This document shows positions 1-4,310 of a stretch of DNA of 5,423 nucleotides, one piece after another. Source of the DNA: an uncultured Atopobium sp. (lineage in GTDB: Bacteria; Actinomycetota; Coriobacteriia; Coriobacteriales; Atopobiaceae); NCBI GenBank assembly GCA_938036925.1, contig CALHVU010000048.1:1-5423 (forward strand), written 5' to 3'. The notes under the pieces were generated by a model. It worked only from the letters and a program-made list of their open reading frames with translations. It was not told the origin of the DNA and did no database searches. A program made the translations under genes and the position numbers. Position 1 is the stretch's first letter, and each line of letters opens with the position of its first letter.

Positions 1-203
1 ATTCAATTGCTGTTCGTATTCGCATCGCAATGGCTAGAGAAAATGTGTCAGCTCGTGAGCTCGCAACAAGAACCAACCTCTCTGAGTCGACAATTTATAA
101 AGCAAGTAAAGAGGAAAACGACGAAAAAACTAGCTTAAAAACTATTCGTCTACTTGCTGATGCATTAAATGTCTCTGCAAGGTGGCTTGCATGTTTGGAG
201 TAA
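1..203 (+). CDS. XRE (Cro/CI-type) helix-turn-helix regulator, 5'-truncated by window edge
   Basis: The open frame enters from the left edge (first complete codon at 3) and ends at tandem TAA TAA (201-206), giving 66 visible residues. The run VSARELATRTNLSESTIYKA has the XRE pattern: a helix starting with a small residue, ELA, then a recognition helix of the type LSxSTIY. It is followed by the usual helices 4-5 (SLKTIRLLADALNVSARWLACLE). Such proteins bind operator DNA as dimers and in phages act as repressor or Cro. No C-terminal peptidase or multimerisation domain follows the HTH, so this is either a Cro-like short protein or one whose other domain lies upstream. An ATG at position 30 is in frame, but the helix-1-like sequence before it (RIRIAMARE) argues that the gene begins off-window. 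It is followed 3 nt later by the next gene, so it probably heads a small operon. The HTH class is clear; its role in this element is inferred. Confidence 0.85.
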   Translation, partial: SIAVRIRIAMARENVSARELATRTNLSESTIYKASKEENDEKTSLKTIRLLADALNVSARWLACLE

Positions 204-206
204 TAA

Positions 207-461
207 ATGCCAATTCCTCAAAATACTGGCTCGGCTTGGTCATATCACTGGGAGCCTAAAATCGAGCATAAGCTCGAACCAGAAAAAGCCAAGGCGCCAC
301 ACACCACAATATCTCACATTAAGGGAGCATCACTTATAAAGAGTTGTTTTAACGATGCTTATTACGCCAGTGAAGACGGTGGGAACCTGTGGTTTCTTGG
401 TAGTTTTGAAACAGCTCAAGAAGCAAATGAAGCATTTGGAAGGTGGACAAAATGTCACTAG
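207..461 (+). CDS. Small protein of unknown function, C-terminal AP2-like signature
   Basis: This 84-aa protein starts three bases after the stop of the HTH regulator. GGAG (197-200) sits 6 nt before the ATG, inside the end of the upstream gene, so the two are probably co-transcribed and translationally coupled. The N-terminal third is Pro/Lys/Glu/His-rich and looks disordered. The C-terminal part (about residues 50-80) reads as two short strands and a helix, ending in NLWFLGSFETAQEANEAF. That tail recalls the 'LGxFxTxEEAxxAY' end of AP2-type DNA-binding domains seen in phage integrases and homing endonucleases. The resemblance is short and I do not recognise the full-length protein. There is no signal peptide, membrane segment or Cys pair. 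Its last 10 bases overlap the next gene. Confidence 0.75.
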   Translation: MPIPQNTGSAWSYHWEPKIEHKLEPEKAKAPHTTISHIKGASLIKSCFNDAYYASEDGGNLWFLGSFETAQEANEAFGRWTKCH

Positions 462-646
462 AAAATGATGCGCATACCAAAACTATTAGATATAGAGTAA
501 AACTTGAATCTGGAAGTCTCAATGAATTGGAAATGACTTACAAAGAGCTGTGTGAAATCACCAAGAAAGCTGTTTCTATGATGGATAAAATCAAGGAACT
601 TTCTGAGGTGCCTATTATTCTTGTACCTGTGACAAATCAAGAATAA
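452..646 (+). CDS. Small hypothetical protein (64 aa)
   Basis: The ATG at 452 is preceded by a strong GGAAGGTGG site ending at 446, five bases upstream. An in-frame GTG at 443 lies within that ribosome site and is an unlikely start. The gene overlaps the preceding one by 10 bases, a typical coupled arrangement. The product is soluble and has no cysteine pairs apart from a single Cys (near residue 34). It is predicted to run as a short strand region (TIRYRVKLES), a charged amphipathic helix (about residues 25-50, ELEMTYKELCEITKKAVSMM), and a hydrophobic strand (VPIILVPV). I do not recognise a family. Its 3' end overlaps the convergent minus-strand zinc-ribbon gene by 32 bases. The overlap is built around an inverted repeat that holds both stop codons. 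Confidence 0.7.
   Translation: MSLENDAHTKTIRYRVKLESGSLNELEMTYKELCEITKKAVSMMDKIKELSEVPIILVPVTNQE
615..646. repeat. Perfect 9-bp inverted repeat containing both convergent stop codons
   Basis: TTATTCTTG (615-623) and CAAGAATAA (638-646) are exact reverse complements separated by 14 nt. The right end is the TAA of the plus-strand 64-aa gene; the left end is the TAA (read on the minus strand) of the zinc-ribbon gene. Both proteins therefore end in Gln-Glu. The stem is AT-rich and no T-run follows the hairpin in either direction, so it is not a classical intrinsic terminator. It might act as a weak bidirectional transcription end or an RNA-stabilising hairpin. The symmetry is directly visible; any function is conjecture. 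Confidence 0.55.
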
Positions 647-791
647 CGTGCTGACCACAATTAGAGCAAGTGCCTTCACCGTTTTCGGTAACTATCTCTT
701 CTCCACAGGATGGGCATTCGATATGTGCTCCGTTCTTAAGAAGCTCTAATAGCGCTTCTTCATTTAGCTCGACATTAAACTCATTGCTCAT
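615..791 (-). CDS. Minus-strand zinc-ribbon microprotein (58 aa)
   Basis: This is the only convincing minus-strand gene here. The chosen ATG (791, MSNEF) has AAAGG seven bases upstream on the minus strand. The alternative ATG at 797 would leave only one base to the same site, so it is less likely. The protein has an acidic, Leu-rich N-terminal helix (residues 8-20) and a compact zinc ribbon: C26-P-S-C29 and C42-S-N-C45, each followed by Gly. This is the classical CPxCG...CxxCG treble of rubredoxin-like knuckles. Such minimal ribbons bind Zn and usually mediate protein or nucleic-acid contacts; none of its partners can be read from sequence. It faces away from the antirepressor across a divergent control region and collides with the upstream cluster, which suggests an independently controlled regulatory or accessory gene. 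Confidence 0.85.
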   Translation of the reverse strand: MSNEFNVELNEEALLELLKNGAHIECPSCGEEIVTENGEGTCSNCGQHVILDLSQVQE

Positions 792-794
792 AAA

Positions 795-811
795 CATACC
801 TTTCTGGTATG
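795..811 (-). promoter_or_regulatory. Dyad overlapping the zinc-ribbon gene ribosome site
   Basis: CATACC (795-800) and GGTATG (806-811) are exact inverted repeats with a 5-nt spacer. In the minus-strand transcript the 6-bp stem would hold the last two bases of AAAGG, while the loop AGAAA holds the rest. Folding could therefore lower translation, or the DNA dyad could be an operator half-site pair. It is short, so chance is a real alternative. Confidence 0.3.
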
Positions 812-908
812 CGCATGCAAAAGTCTAGATAGATTGAGCTGCAGTGAAAAGAAAAAATCCGCAAACGGTAATCGTCCGCTTTATTAATTCATTCAAGATA
901 AAAGTGCC

Positions 909-931
909 CTCCTCACGTTGCACCGTGGGAG
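909..931 (+). promoter_or_regulatory. Possible leader hairpin upstream of the antirepressor
   Basis: CTCC-T-CACG (909-917) pairs with CGTGGGAG (924-931) around a TTGCAC loop: two 4-bp GC-rich stems with one bulged T. It ends 29 bases before the antirepressor ATG and is not followed by a T-run, so it is not a terminator. It would lie in the 5' leader if transcription begins in the AT-rich run upstream, and could affect translation or RNA stability. Function is inferred only from position. Confidence 0.3.
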
Positions 932-960
932 AGCGTGTCCAAAAACTTTAAGGAGTTGAA

Positions 961-1821
961 ATGGACAATACAAGTATACAAGTTTTCAGTTCTCAAGAAT
1001 TTGGAGAACTCAGAGCCCTTAAAGGATCTGATGGAGAGCCTTGGTTTGTCGCTAAAGACGTATGTGATTTCTTGGAAATTACAAATAGAAACCGTGCAAT
1101 GCAGCGTCTTGATGAAGATGAAAAGGGGGGTACGCATATGTACACCCCTGGGGGGAATCAGGAAGTTAGGCTAATTAGTGAGGCTGGGTTTTATAACTTG
1201 CTGTTTTTGTTTGAACCGACAAAAGCAAACAAAGCCACTCGTGAACAGCTTCTTGCGTGGGAGACGAAAGTCGAACGCATCAAGCGTTTTAAGCGCTGGG
1301 TTACACATGACGTCCTTCCCGCAATTAGACAAAGCGGCGGTTACATTGCCACAGATGGTTCTGAGAGTAATGAAGACCTTCTCGCTCGTGCGGTCCTAGT
1401 CGCTCAAGACGCTATCAAGCGCAAAGACGCGCAACTCAAAGAACAACAGCGTCAGCTCTATGAGAAGGATACGACCATCATCGAACAAGGTGTCAGAATT
1501 GACGAGCTCGCACCGAAGGCGGGAGTGTATGACACAGTTATTAGTGTCAAAGGCACGATGACAATCACAGATGCCGCACGCTATCTTGCACAGTACGACC
1601 CGCTCATGAACCGCAAACGTCTCTTTGCACTTCTCCGTGCTGATGGAATGATTTGCCAGGGGAGCAATGCTCCAACTAAGCGAGGAATTGAGACGGGTAG
1701 ATTCGTACAGATCATGAGTACCCGTCGCGATGGTAAGTCAAATGAGCCTTATGCCAGGATGACGCAGAAAGGCTTTGACTGGTGCGTTAATGCTTACTGT
1801 ACAGCCCCACTCATTGATTAG
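961..1821 (+). CDS. Phage antirepressor: BRO-N domain plus C-terminal KilAC domain
   Basis: This 286-aa cytoplasmic protein has full family length, with AAGGAG five bases before the ATG. Residues about 5-128 form a BRO-N domain. Visible landmarks are GEPWFVAKDVCDFL (25-38), the TPGGNQE segment (62-68), the LISEAGFYNLL strand-helix (71-81), and FKRWVTHDVLPAIRQSGGY (110-128). A charged, Gln/Lys-rich coiled-coil-like linker (about 138-178) follows. Residues about 183-283 match KilAC: ITDAARYLAQ, then a winged-helix-like RKRLFALLRADGMI, then the MTQKGFDWC end. Antirepressors of this type inactivate the phage repressor and help trigger the lytic programme. Between the GFYNLL helix and FKRWV there is a charged stretch (about 85-109) that looks longer than in minimal BRO-N domains. 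The gene opens the rightward operon, and the next HTH gene begins 5 nt after it. Confidence 0.93.
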   Translation: MDNTSIQVFSSQEFGELRALKGSDGEPWFVAKDVCDFLEITNRNRAMQRLDEDEKGGTHMYTPGGNQEVRLISEAGFYNLLFLFEPTKANKATREQLLAWETKVERIKRFKRWVTHDVLPAIRQSGGYIATDGSESNEDLLARAVLVAQDAIKRKDAQLKEQQRQLYEKDTTIIEQGVRIDELAPKAGVYDTVISVKGTMTITDAARYLAQYDPLMNRKRLFALLRADGMICQGSNAPTKRGIETGRFVQIMSTRRDGKSNEPYARMTQKGFDWCVNAYCTAPLID

Positions 1822-1826
1822 TTCTT

Positions 1827-2012
1827 ATGGAGAGCTTGCGAAACACTGAGCTTATAACCGTTGAACAGGCTTCGCAACTTCTCGGCATCCCGGTATCCAC
1901 GATGCGCAAGATGTGCGCTCGAGGGGAGGTGTATGCGAAGAAAGCCGGTAAACGATGGCTCATTAACAAACGGATTCTTCTGAGCCTTTATGGCTTACAT
2001 TCTAAGGAATAA
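1827..2012 (+). CDS. Excisionase-like / MerR-type HTH_17 DNA-binding protein
   Basis: This 61-aa protein is nearly all one winged-HTH. It begins LITVEQASQLLGIPVSTMRKM (residues 9-29) and then has a basic wing, GEVYAKKAGKRWLINKRIL. That is the HTH_17 pattern: a T/SVxEAAxLLG helix, a recognition helix after the turn, and a Lys/Arg wing containing a conserved W. Family members include Xis recombination directionality factors and small phage regulators. Position right after an antirepressor, with no integrase in view, leaves both roles open. The start is uncertain. ATG 1827 has no good ribosome site, while an in-frame TTG at 1836 has GGAGAG just upstream. Either choice leaves the HTH intact. Translation may depend on coupling to the antirepressor, 5 nt upstream. 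Confidence 0.85.
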   Translation: MESLRNTELITVEQASQLLGIPVSTMRKMCARGEVYAKKAGKRWLINKRILLSLYGLHSKE

Positions 2013-2015
2013 CCC

Positions 2016-2210
2016 ATGAAAAAAAGAATATTTCTTGTGGCTTTGCTGCCCTTGCTAGTCTACTTCACAGCTGACTGCCTGGGCATTTTTGAGCCACACA
2101 ATGTGGCATATCTGATGGCTTTTAGATATGCCCTAATCGCATATGGCCTTGTTGGAGCTTTAGCTGTATGGCTCAAAGACAAAGAGAAAGAGGTTTGCAA
2201 TGCTGACTAG
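2016..2210 (+). CDS. Small two-transmembrane protein of unknown function
   Basis: This 64-aa protein starts three bases after the HTH gene's stop. Its AAGGA site (2004-2008) lies within the end of that gene, so the two are coupled. After a KKR N-terminus, a hydrophobic segment (about residues 5-25, IFLVALLPLLVYFTADCLGI) is followed by a short polar turn (EPHN) and a second segment (about 32-53, ending GLVGALAVWL). The tail is strongly charged (KDKEKE). By the positive-inside rule both ends are likely cytoplasmic with a very short outer loop. It could be a holin-like or superinfection-exclusion-like protein in a phage. However, its place in the early operon does not suggest lysis, and no family is recognised. 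A strong intragenic hairpin lies at 2105-2132. Confidence 0.75.
   Translation: MKKRIFLVALLPLLVYFTADCLGIFEPHNVAYLMAFRYALIAYGLVGALAVWLKDKEKEVCNAD
2105..2132. repeat. Strong intragenic inverted repeat (stem-loop)
   Basis: GGCATATCT (2105-2113) and AGATATGCC (2124-2132) are perfect reverse complements. In RNA the stem extends inward by a G-U and an A-U pair, leaving a 6-nt loop. It lies inside the two-TM gene, about 70 bases before the next start codon. No T-run follows, so it is not an intrinsic terminator. It could be an operator dyad, an RNA-processing site or chance in a sequence encoding a membrane helix. Confidence 0.45.
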
Positions 2211-2694
2211 ACAGGAGCGTCAAGAGATTGCAGAGAGAGCCAAAGCATGTAAGAAAGAAGAAGAGCTTAACTGGGACCAATATTCATACGTTCTTTTGGG
2301 TGTTTCTCGTTGGAGGAATGATGAAGAGCTCTTAGACCGCATTGTCGACCTATGCGACACATCAAACATAATTGAGCTGCCACGTGATAAAGACGGTGAG
2401 GTTATCCGTATTCACGATGTTGTGTATGACAATACTGGAATGGAATGGGAAGTTAGAGAATTTAGATTCCCGTTCGATGGCGCTTGTATTTATGCTCGTA
2501 CCGATGATGACTATTCCACGTTTCGCCCAGACGAACTCACTCACAAAACTACAACTATTGAAGAAAATATTGAAGAGTTCAATAAAGCCGTCAAAGCAAC
2601 CGCTCAATATGTCGAAGCGTCAATGAATAAATGCGTTGAGGTAATGAAAAAGCTAGCCGAAGTGTTCAATAGCCTAGGTGATAGCGATGACTAA
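2200..2694 (+). CDS. Phage hypothetical protein with charged helices and central beta domain (164 aa)
   Basis: The ATG overlaps the preceding stop by 11 bases and has AAAGAGG seven bases upstream, so coupling is likely. The first about 53 residues are charged and helical (RQERQEIAERAKACKKEEE). Next comes a compact beta-rich domain, about 57-122: IIELPRDKDGEVIRIHDVVY, then WEVREFRF, then IYARTDDDYSTF, closing with ELTHKTTTIEENIEEF. The final 40 residues form an amphipathic helix. The middle domain, 'LPxDxDGExIxxxDxVY... LTHxxTTIEE', resembles a family of small hypothetical proteins I recall from Coriobacteriia and other actinobacterial prophages. Those often also carry a zinc ribbon, which this copy lacks (its Cys residues are scattered). 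Its biochemical role is unknown; there are no catalytic motifs. Confidence 0.8.
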   Translation: MLTRQERQEIAERAKACKKEEELNWDQYSYVLLGVSRWRNDEELLDRIVDLCDTSNIIELPRDKDGEVIRIHDVVYDNTGMEWEVREFRFPFDGACIYARTDDDYSTFRPDELTHKTTTIEENIEEFNKAVKATAQYVEASMNKCVEVMKKLAEVFNSLGDSDD

Positions 2695-2995
2695 TCGTCA
2701 AGAAGTAGCAGAGAAGTGGCGAAAAGTCGGCGAGAGGTTAGACAAAGAACCTCCGATAAGTCTTACGGGTACAGCATGTATAGCACTTTGGGAGATTTTG
2801 GAATCTGCTGGCATACGTGATAACAATTCTTACAGTGATATGTTTAACCGCTTAGCCGACCTTATCGACCACACATGCAAGCCGGTTGAAGCTGGCAACA
2901 ACATCGTCTGTTCCGAGTGCAGAGCCGACCTGTATGACGATGACTTGTATTGTCCTCATTGCGGCGCAAGGGTGGTGCGAGATGACAGAGGGTGA
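2687..2995 (+). CDS. Phage hypothetical protein with C-terminal zinc ribbon (102 aa)
   Basis: The ATG at 2687 overlaps the end of the previous gene by 8 bases and has AGGTG seven bases upstream. An in-frame GTG at 2678 lies inside that ribosome site and was not used. The N-terminal two thirds are helical: residues 4-19 carry RQEVAEKWRKVGERLD, about 28-42 a second helix, and 49-61 SYSDMFNRLADLID. The 'RLADLIDxxTC' block recurs in small Coriobacteriia prophage proteins as I recall them. The C-terminus is a zinc ribbon, C75-S-E-C78 and C89-P-H-C92-G, separated by a very short acidic loop (LYDDDLY). Function is unknown. Adaptor or nucleic-acid-associated roles are common for such ribbons. Confidence 0.82.
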   Translation: MTNRQEVAEKWRKVGERLDKEPPISLTGTACIALWEILESAGIRDNNSYSDMFNRLADLIDHTCKPVEAGNNIVCSECRADLYDDDLYCPHCGARVVRDDRG

Positions 2996-3227
2996 ATACA
3001 TCGCGCTTGCAAACAGCAACGGCGGGTGTTGGCTCACAGGCCAACAAATCGTGAGATGTATGAATTGTAAGTACCTGGAGATAGTTGATTTAAGTTCTCA
3101 TTTTGACGGAGATCATAAGCACGATCAACAGCAATGTAACCGGCTTCATAGTCTTGACTGTTTTACCATGCCGGTCGAATTAGATGGTTTTTGTTCATGG
3201 GGAGAAATGAGAGATGACCATGATTGA
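2982..3227 (+). CDS. Small Cys-rich phage protein (81 aa)
   Basis: The ATG at 2982 is preceded by AAGGGTGG (2968-2975), six bases away, and overlaps the 3' end of the previous gene by 14 bases. The open frame continues upstream to 2886, but that part is a shadow of the zinc-ribbon gene. The protein has C26-M-N-C29 followed by C52, C60 and C71, and ends DGFCSWGEMRDD. The order 'RCxxCxY...CxR......F.M.VExDGFCSWGE' is a layout I associate with Coriobacteriia phage proteins that probably fold around one zinc. His residues at 40, 45 and 47 could also act as ligands. The N-terminal 20 residues are unremarkable. No enzyme motif is visible. The last 14 bases overlap the next gene. Confidence 0.8.
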   Translation: MTEGEYIALANSNGGCWLTGQQIVRCMNCKYLEIVDLSSHFDGDHKHDQQQCNRLHSLDCFTMPVELDGFCSWGEMRDDHD

Positions 3228-3636
3228 GATTAATCCACAACATGAGGTGAAAGCACGCAAGTCACATCATTGCTCGTGGTGCGACAAGGAGATACATATA
3301 GGAGAGAAATATATGGCCTCCACGCTCAAAGTTGATTATATCTACGAATGGCGCGAGTGCAGCAGGTGCAAGCCTTACGTAGACGAAATGTTTAATGACG
3401 AGGTGTGGGGCGATTATGACCCCGACTACGGCATAGATCAGCAGACATTTTGGGATTTTATGGCTGAAAAGCACTATGACGTATGGTGTGAGTGGCAGCA
3501 TGCGGACGAGAAAGAACGGCGACGAAAGCGGCGAAATGCAGCGATGAATAACCAAGAAAAGGAGACAAAATATGATTCCGTATTTAACCATACCTCAAAG
3601 AATTCTTGCGTGGTTTCTCTGGCACATCGAGGCTAA
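3214..3636 (+). CDS. Zinc-finger-like phage protein with extended basic C-terminus (140 aa)
   Basis: The start at 3214 has GGGGAG (3199-3204) nine bases upstream. A second in-frame ATG at 3220 is possible with the weaker GAGAG site. Residues 13-54 form a double-Cys finger: HHCSWC (C20, C23), then GEKYMASTLKVDYIYEWRE, then CSRC (C49, C52). That is the 'xCxWCxxxIxxGExY...C..C' arrangement common in small phage proteins of unknown role. An acidic aromatic middle (about 55-98, GDYDPDYGIDQQTFWDF) is followed by a strongly basic KERRRKRRN helix, a possible DNA- or RNA-contact region. The last 22 codons overlap the next gene and its start region and look non-native, as if an ancestral stop near 3565 had been lost. 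Confidence 0.75.
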   Translation: MTMIEINPQHEVKARKSHHCSWCDKEIHIGEKYMASTLKVDYIYEWRECSRCKPYVDEMFNDEVWGDYDPDYGIDQQTFWDFMAEKHYDVWCEWQHADEKERRRKRRNAAMNNQEKETKYDSVFNHTSKNSCVVSLAHRG

Positions 3637-3799
3637 ACATGGCTGGGGAGCTGGCTTTGATGCTGATGATCCAGAAGGCGCAGAATGGTTCTTTAAAATT
3701 CATTCATCAGAGGTAAATATGATGTATACCTACTCACTTTTGCGTGACTACTGGTATATAAAACGCGCAAGAGCTGCAAAGAGAGGGAAGCGAGAGTGA
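3572..3799 (+). CDS. Small aromatic, basic-tailed hypothetical protein (75 aa)
   Basis: A clear AAAAGGAG (3557-3564) lies seven bases before the ATG, so this is a real start even though it falls inside the previous frame. The 75-aa product is rich in Trp, Tyr and Phe (RILAWFLWHI, EGAEWFFKI, RDYWYI) and ends in a basic RARAAKRGKRE tail. The first helix (about residues 9-20) is amphipathic rather than a true membrane span. There is no Cys and no signal peptide. I recognise no family. Small aromatic/basic proteins of this sort in phage early operons often bind host proteins or nucleic acid, but nothing here shows which. The gene is followed by a tiny GTG frame that overlaps its stop codon by four bases. 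Confidence 0.75.
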   Translation: MIPYLTIPQRILAWFLWHIEAKHGWGAGFDADDPEGAEWFFKIHSSEVNMMYTYSLLRDYWYIKRARAAKRGKRE

Positions 3800-3831
3800 G
3801 CAAACAGAAACAGATACAAGCTAAGAATTAA
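3796..3831 (+). CDS. Possible 11-codon coupled mini-ORF or gene remnant
   Basis: GTG at 3796 overlaps the previous stop (GTGA). It reads GTG AGC AAA CAG AAA CAG ATA CAA GCT AAG AAT TAA, i.e. MSKQKQIQAKN. A purine-rich GAGAGGGAAG (3781-3790) lies six bases upstream. The GTGA overlap is the same kind of junction used elsewhere in this operon. Eleven residues are too few to claim a functional peptide. It may be a regulatory coupling ORF, the stub of a deleted gene, or chance. Confidence 0.2.
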   Translation: MSKQKQIQAKN

Positions 3832-3840
3832 GGAGTAGTA

Positions 3841-4281
3841 ATGGATCCTGTTGAGAAAGCTGTGGACCTCATCAAGCGTTACGCCTTATTGGCATATTTG
3901 AGCAATGGTAAATGCCTCGGCTCTGATATTAAGGGCAAACGAGTGTACCTTTCTGGGCCAATCACTAACACAAAGAACTACAAAGGTTTGTTTATGTTTG
4001 TTGAAGAGCTTGCTGCGCTTGACGATGCTGAGCAGATCTATAACCCTGCTGCGCAGATTCCTGCAAGCTCTAGCTGGGAACAAGCAATGCATCGATGCCT
4101 TTCAGAAATTACTAATTACGACACAGTAGTACTGCTGCCTGGTTGGAATGCCTCTCGTGGAGCAAGACTTGAGAGTGATGTTGCACTTGCCTGTGGAATG
4201 CATGTTGTTAATCTCAGTGAAAACAAGATAACTTATGGCCTTTATAACTCGCTTAAAGAGACCCTTGAAAAACTCTTATAA
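3841..4281 (+). CDS. DUF4406 protein, nucleoside 2-deoxyribosyltransferase-like fold
   Basis: AAGGAG sits five to six bases before the ATG. The 146-aa protein has the core DUF4406 signatures. KRVYLSGPIT (33-42) is the first strand and phosphate-loop-like turn. IYNPAA (66-71) follows, then SWEQAMHRCLSEITNYDTVVLLPGW (78-102) and SRGARLESDVALACGMHVV (105-123). This fold is shared with nucleoside 2-deoxyribosyltransferases and PNP-like glycosidases. E111 in GARLE lies where those enzymes carry the catalytic Glu, and D94 is the usual acidic residue before the hydrophobic strand. It may therefore cleave or transfer an N-glycosidic bond of a nucleotide or nucleoside, but the true substrate is unknown. 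About 32 helical residues precede the core, a modest N-terminal extension. It acts in the cytoplasm and is probably part of phage nucleotide metabolism. Confidence 0.88.
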   Translation: MDPVEKAVDLIKRYALLAYLSNGKCLGSDIKGKRVYLSGPITNTKNYKGLFMFVEELAALDDAEQIYNPAAQIPASSSWEQAMHRCLSEITNYDTVVLLPGWNASRGARLESDVALACGMHVVNLSENKITYGLYNSLKETLEKLL

Positions 4282-4297
4282 GCAACCTTACAAACAG

Positions 4298-4306
4298 AAA
4301 GGAGGT
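4298..4306 (+). promoter_or_regulatory. Near-perfect Shine-Dalgarno for the 23-codon gene
   Basis: AAAGGAGGT is fully complementary to the 16S rRNA 3' end core and lies four bases before the ATG at 4311. It is the strongest ribosome site in the window. It decides that the very short frame that follows is translated rather than incidental. Confidence 0.85.
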
Positions 4307-4310
4307 CCAT

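Larger units (their letters stand above)
792..960. promoter_or_regulatory. Divergent control region between zinc-ribbon gene and antirepressor
   Basis: These 169 bases separate two genes that point away from each other, so promoters for both should lie here. No hexamer pair with proper 16-18 nt spacing was convincing on either strand. The AT-rich run around 880-904 (ttattaattc...aagataaaa) is the most plausible location for a -10 driving the antirepressor. The region has two dyads described separately, and an AAGGAG ribosome site at 950-955, five bases before the antirepressor ATG. Its regulator could be the upstream XRE protein, but no repeated operator set was seen. Confidence 0.5.

Noticed and set aside
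458..679. 73-aa minus-strand frame antisense to the 64-aa gene
   Set aside because: It overlaps two better-supported genes, its composition is that of a reverse-strand shadow, and there is no ribosome site.
834..902. Sigma-70-type promoters in the divergent region (TTGAGC, TATTAA, GATAAA)
   Set aside because: No -35/-10 pair with 16-18 nt spacing matched well enough to assign a specific promoter.
2362..2607. Minus- and plus-strand frames of 81-84 aa inside the 164-aa gene
   Set aside because: Both lie wholly within a well-supported coupled gene and lack ribosome sites or family resemblance.
3295..3315. CATATA/TATATG inverted repeat with 9-nt spacer
   Set aside because: Six-base AT-rich arms inside coding sequence are expected by chance in 5 kb.
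3262..3591. 109-aa minus-strand hydrophobic-looking frame
   Set aside because: It is the antisense of the finger-protein gene; the hydrophobicity comes from reading acidic codons in reverse. No start context.
4089..4098. 10-bp palindrome GCATCGATGC in the DUF4406 gene
   Set aside because: It has no spacer, no flanking symmetry and no second copy. It lies in conserved coding sequence (HRC region), so chance is the simplest reading.
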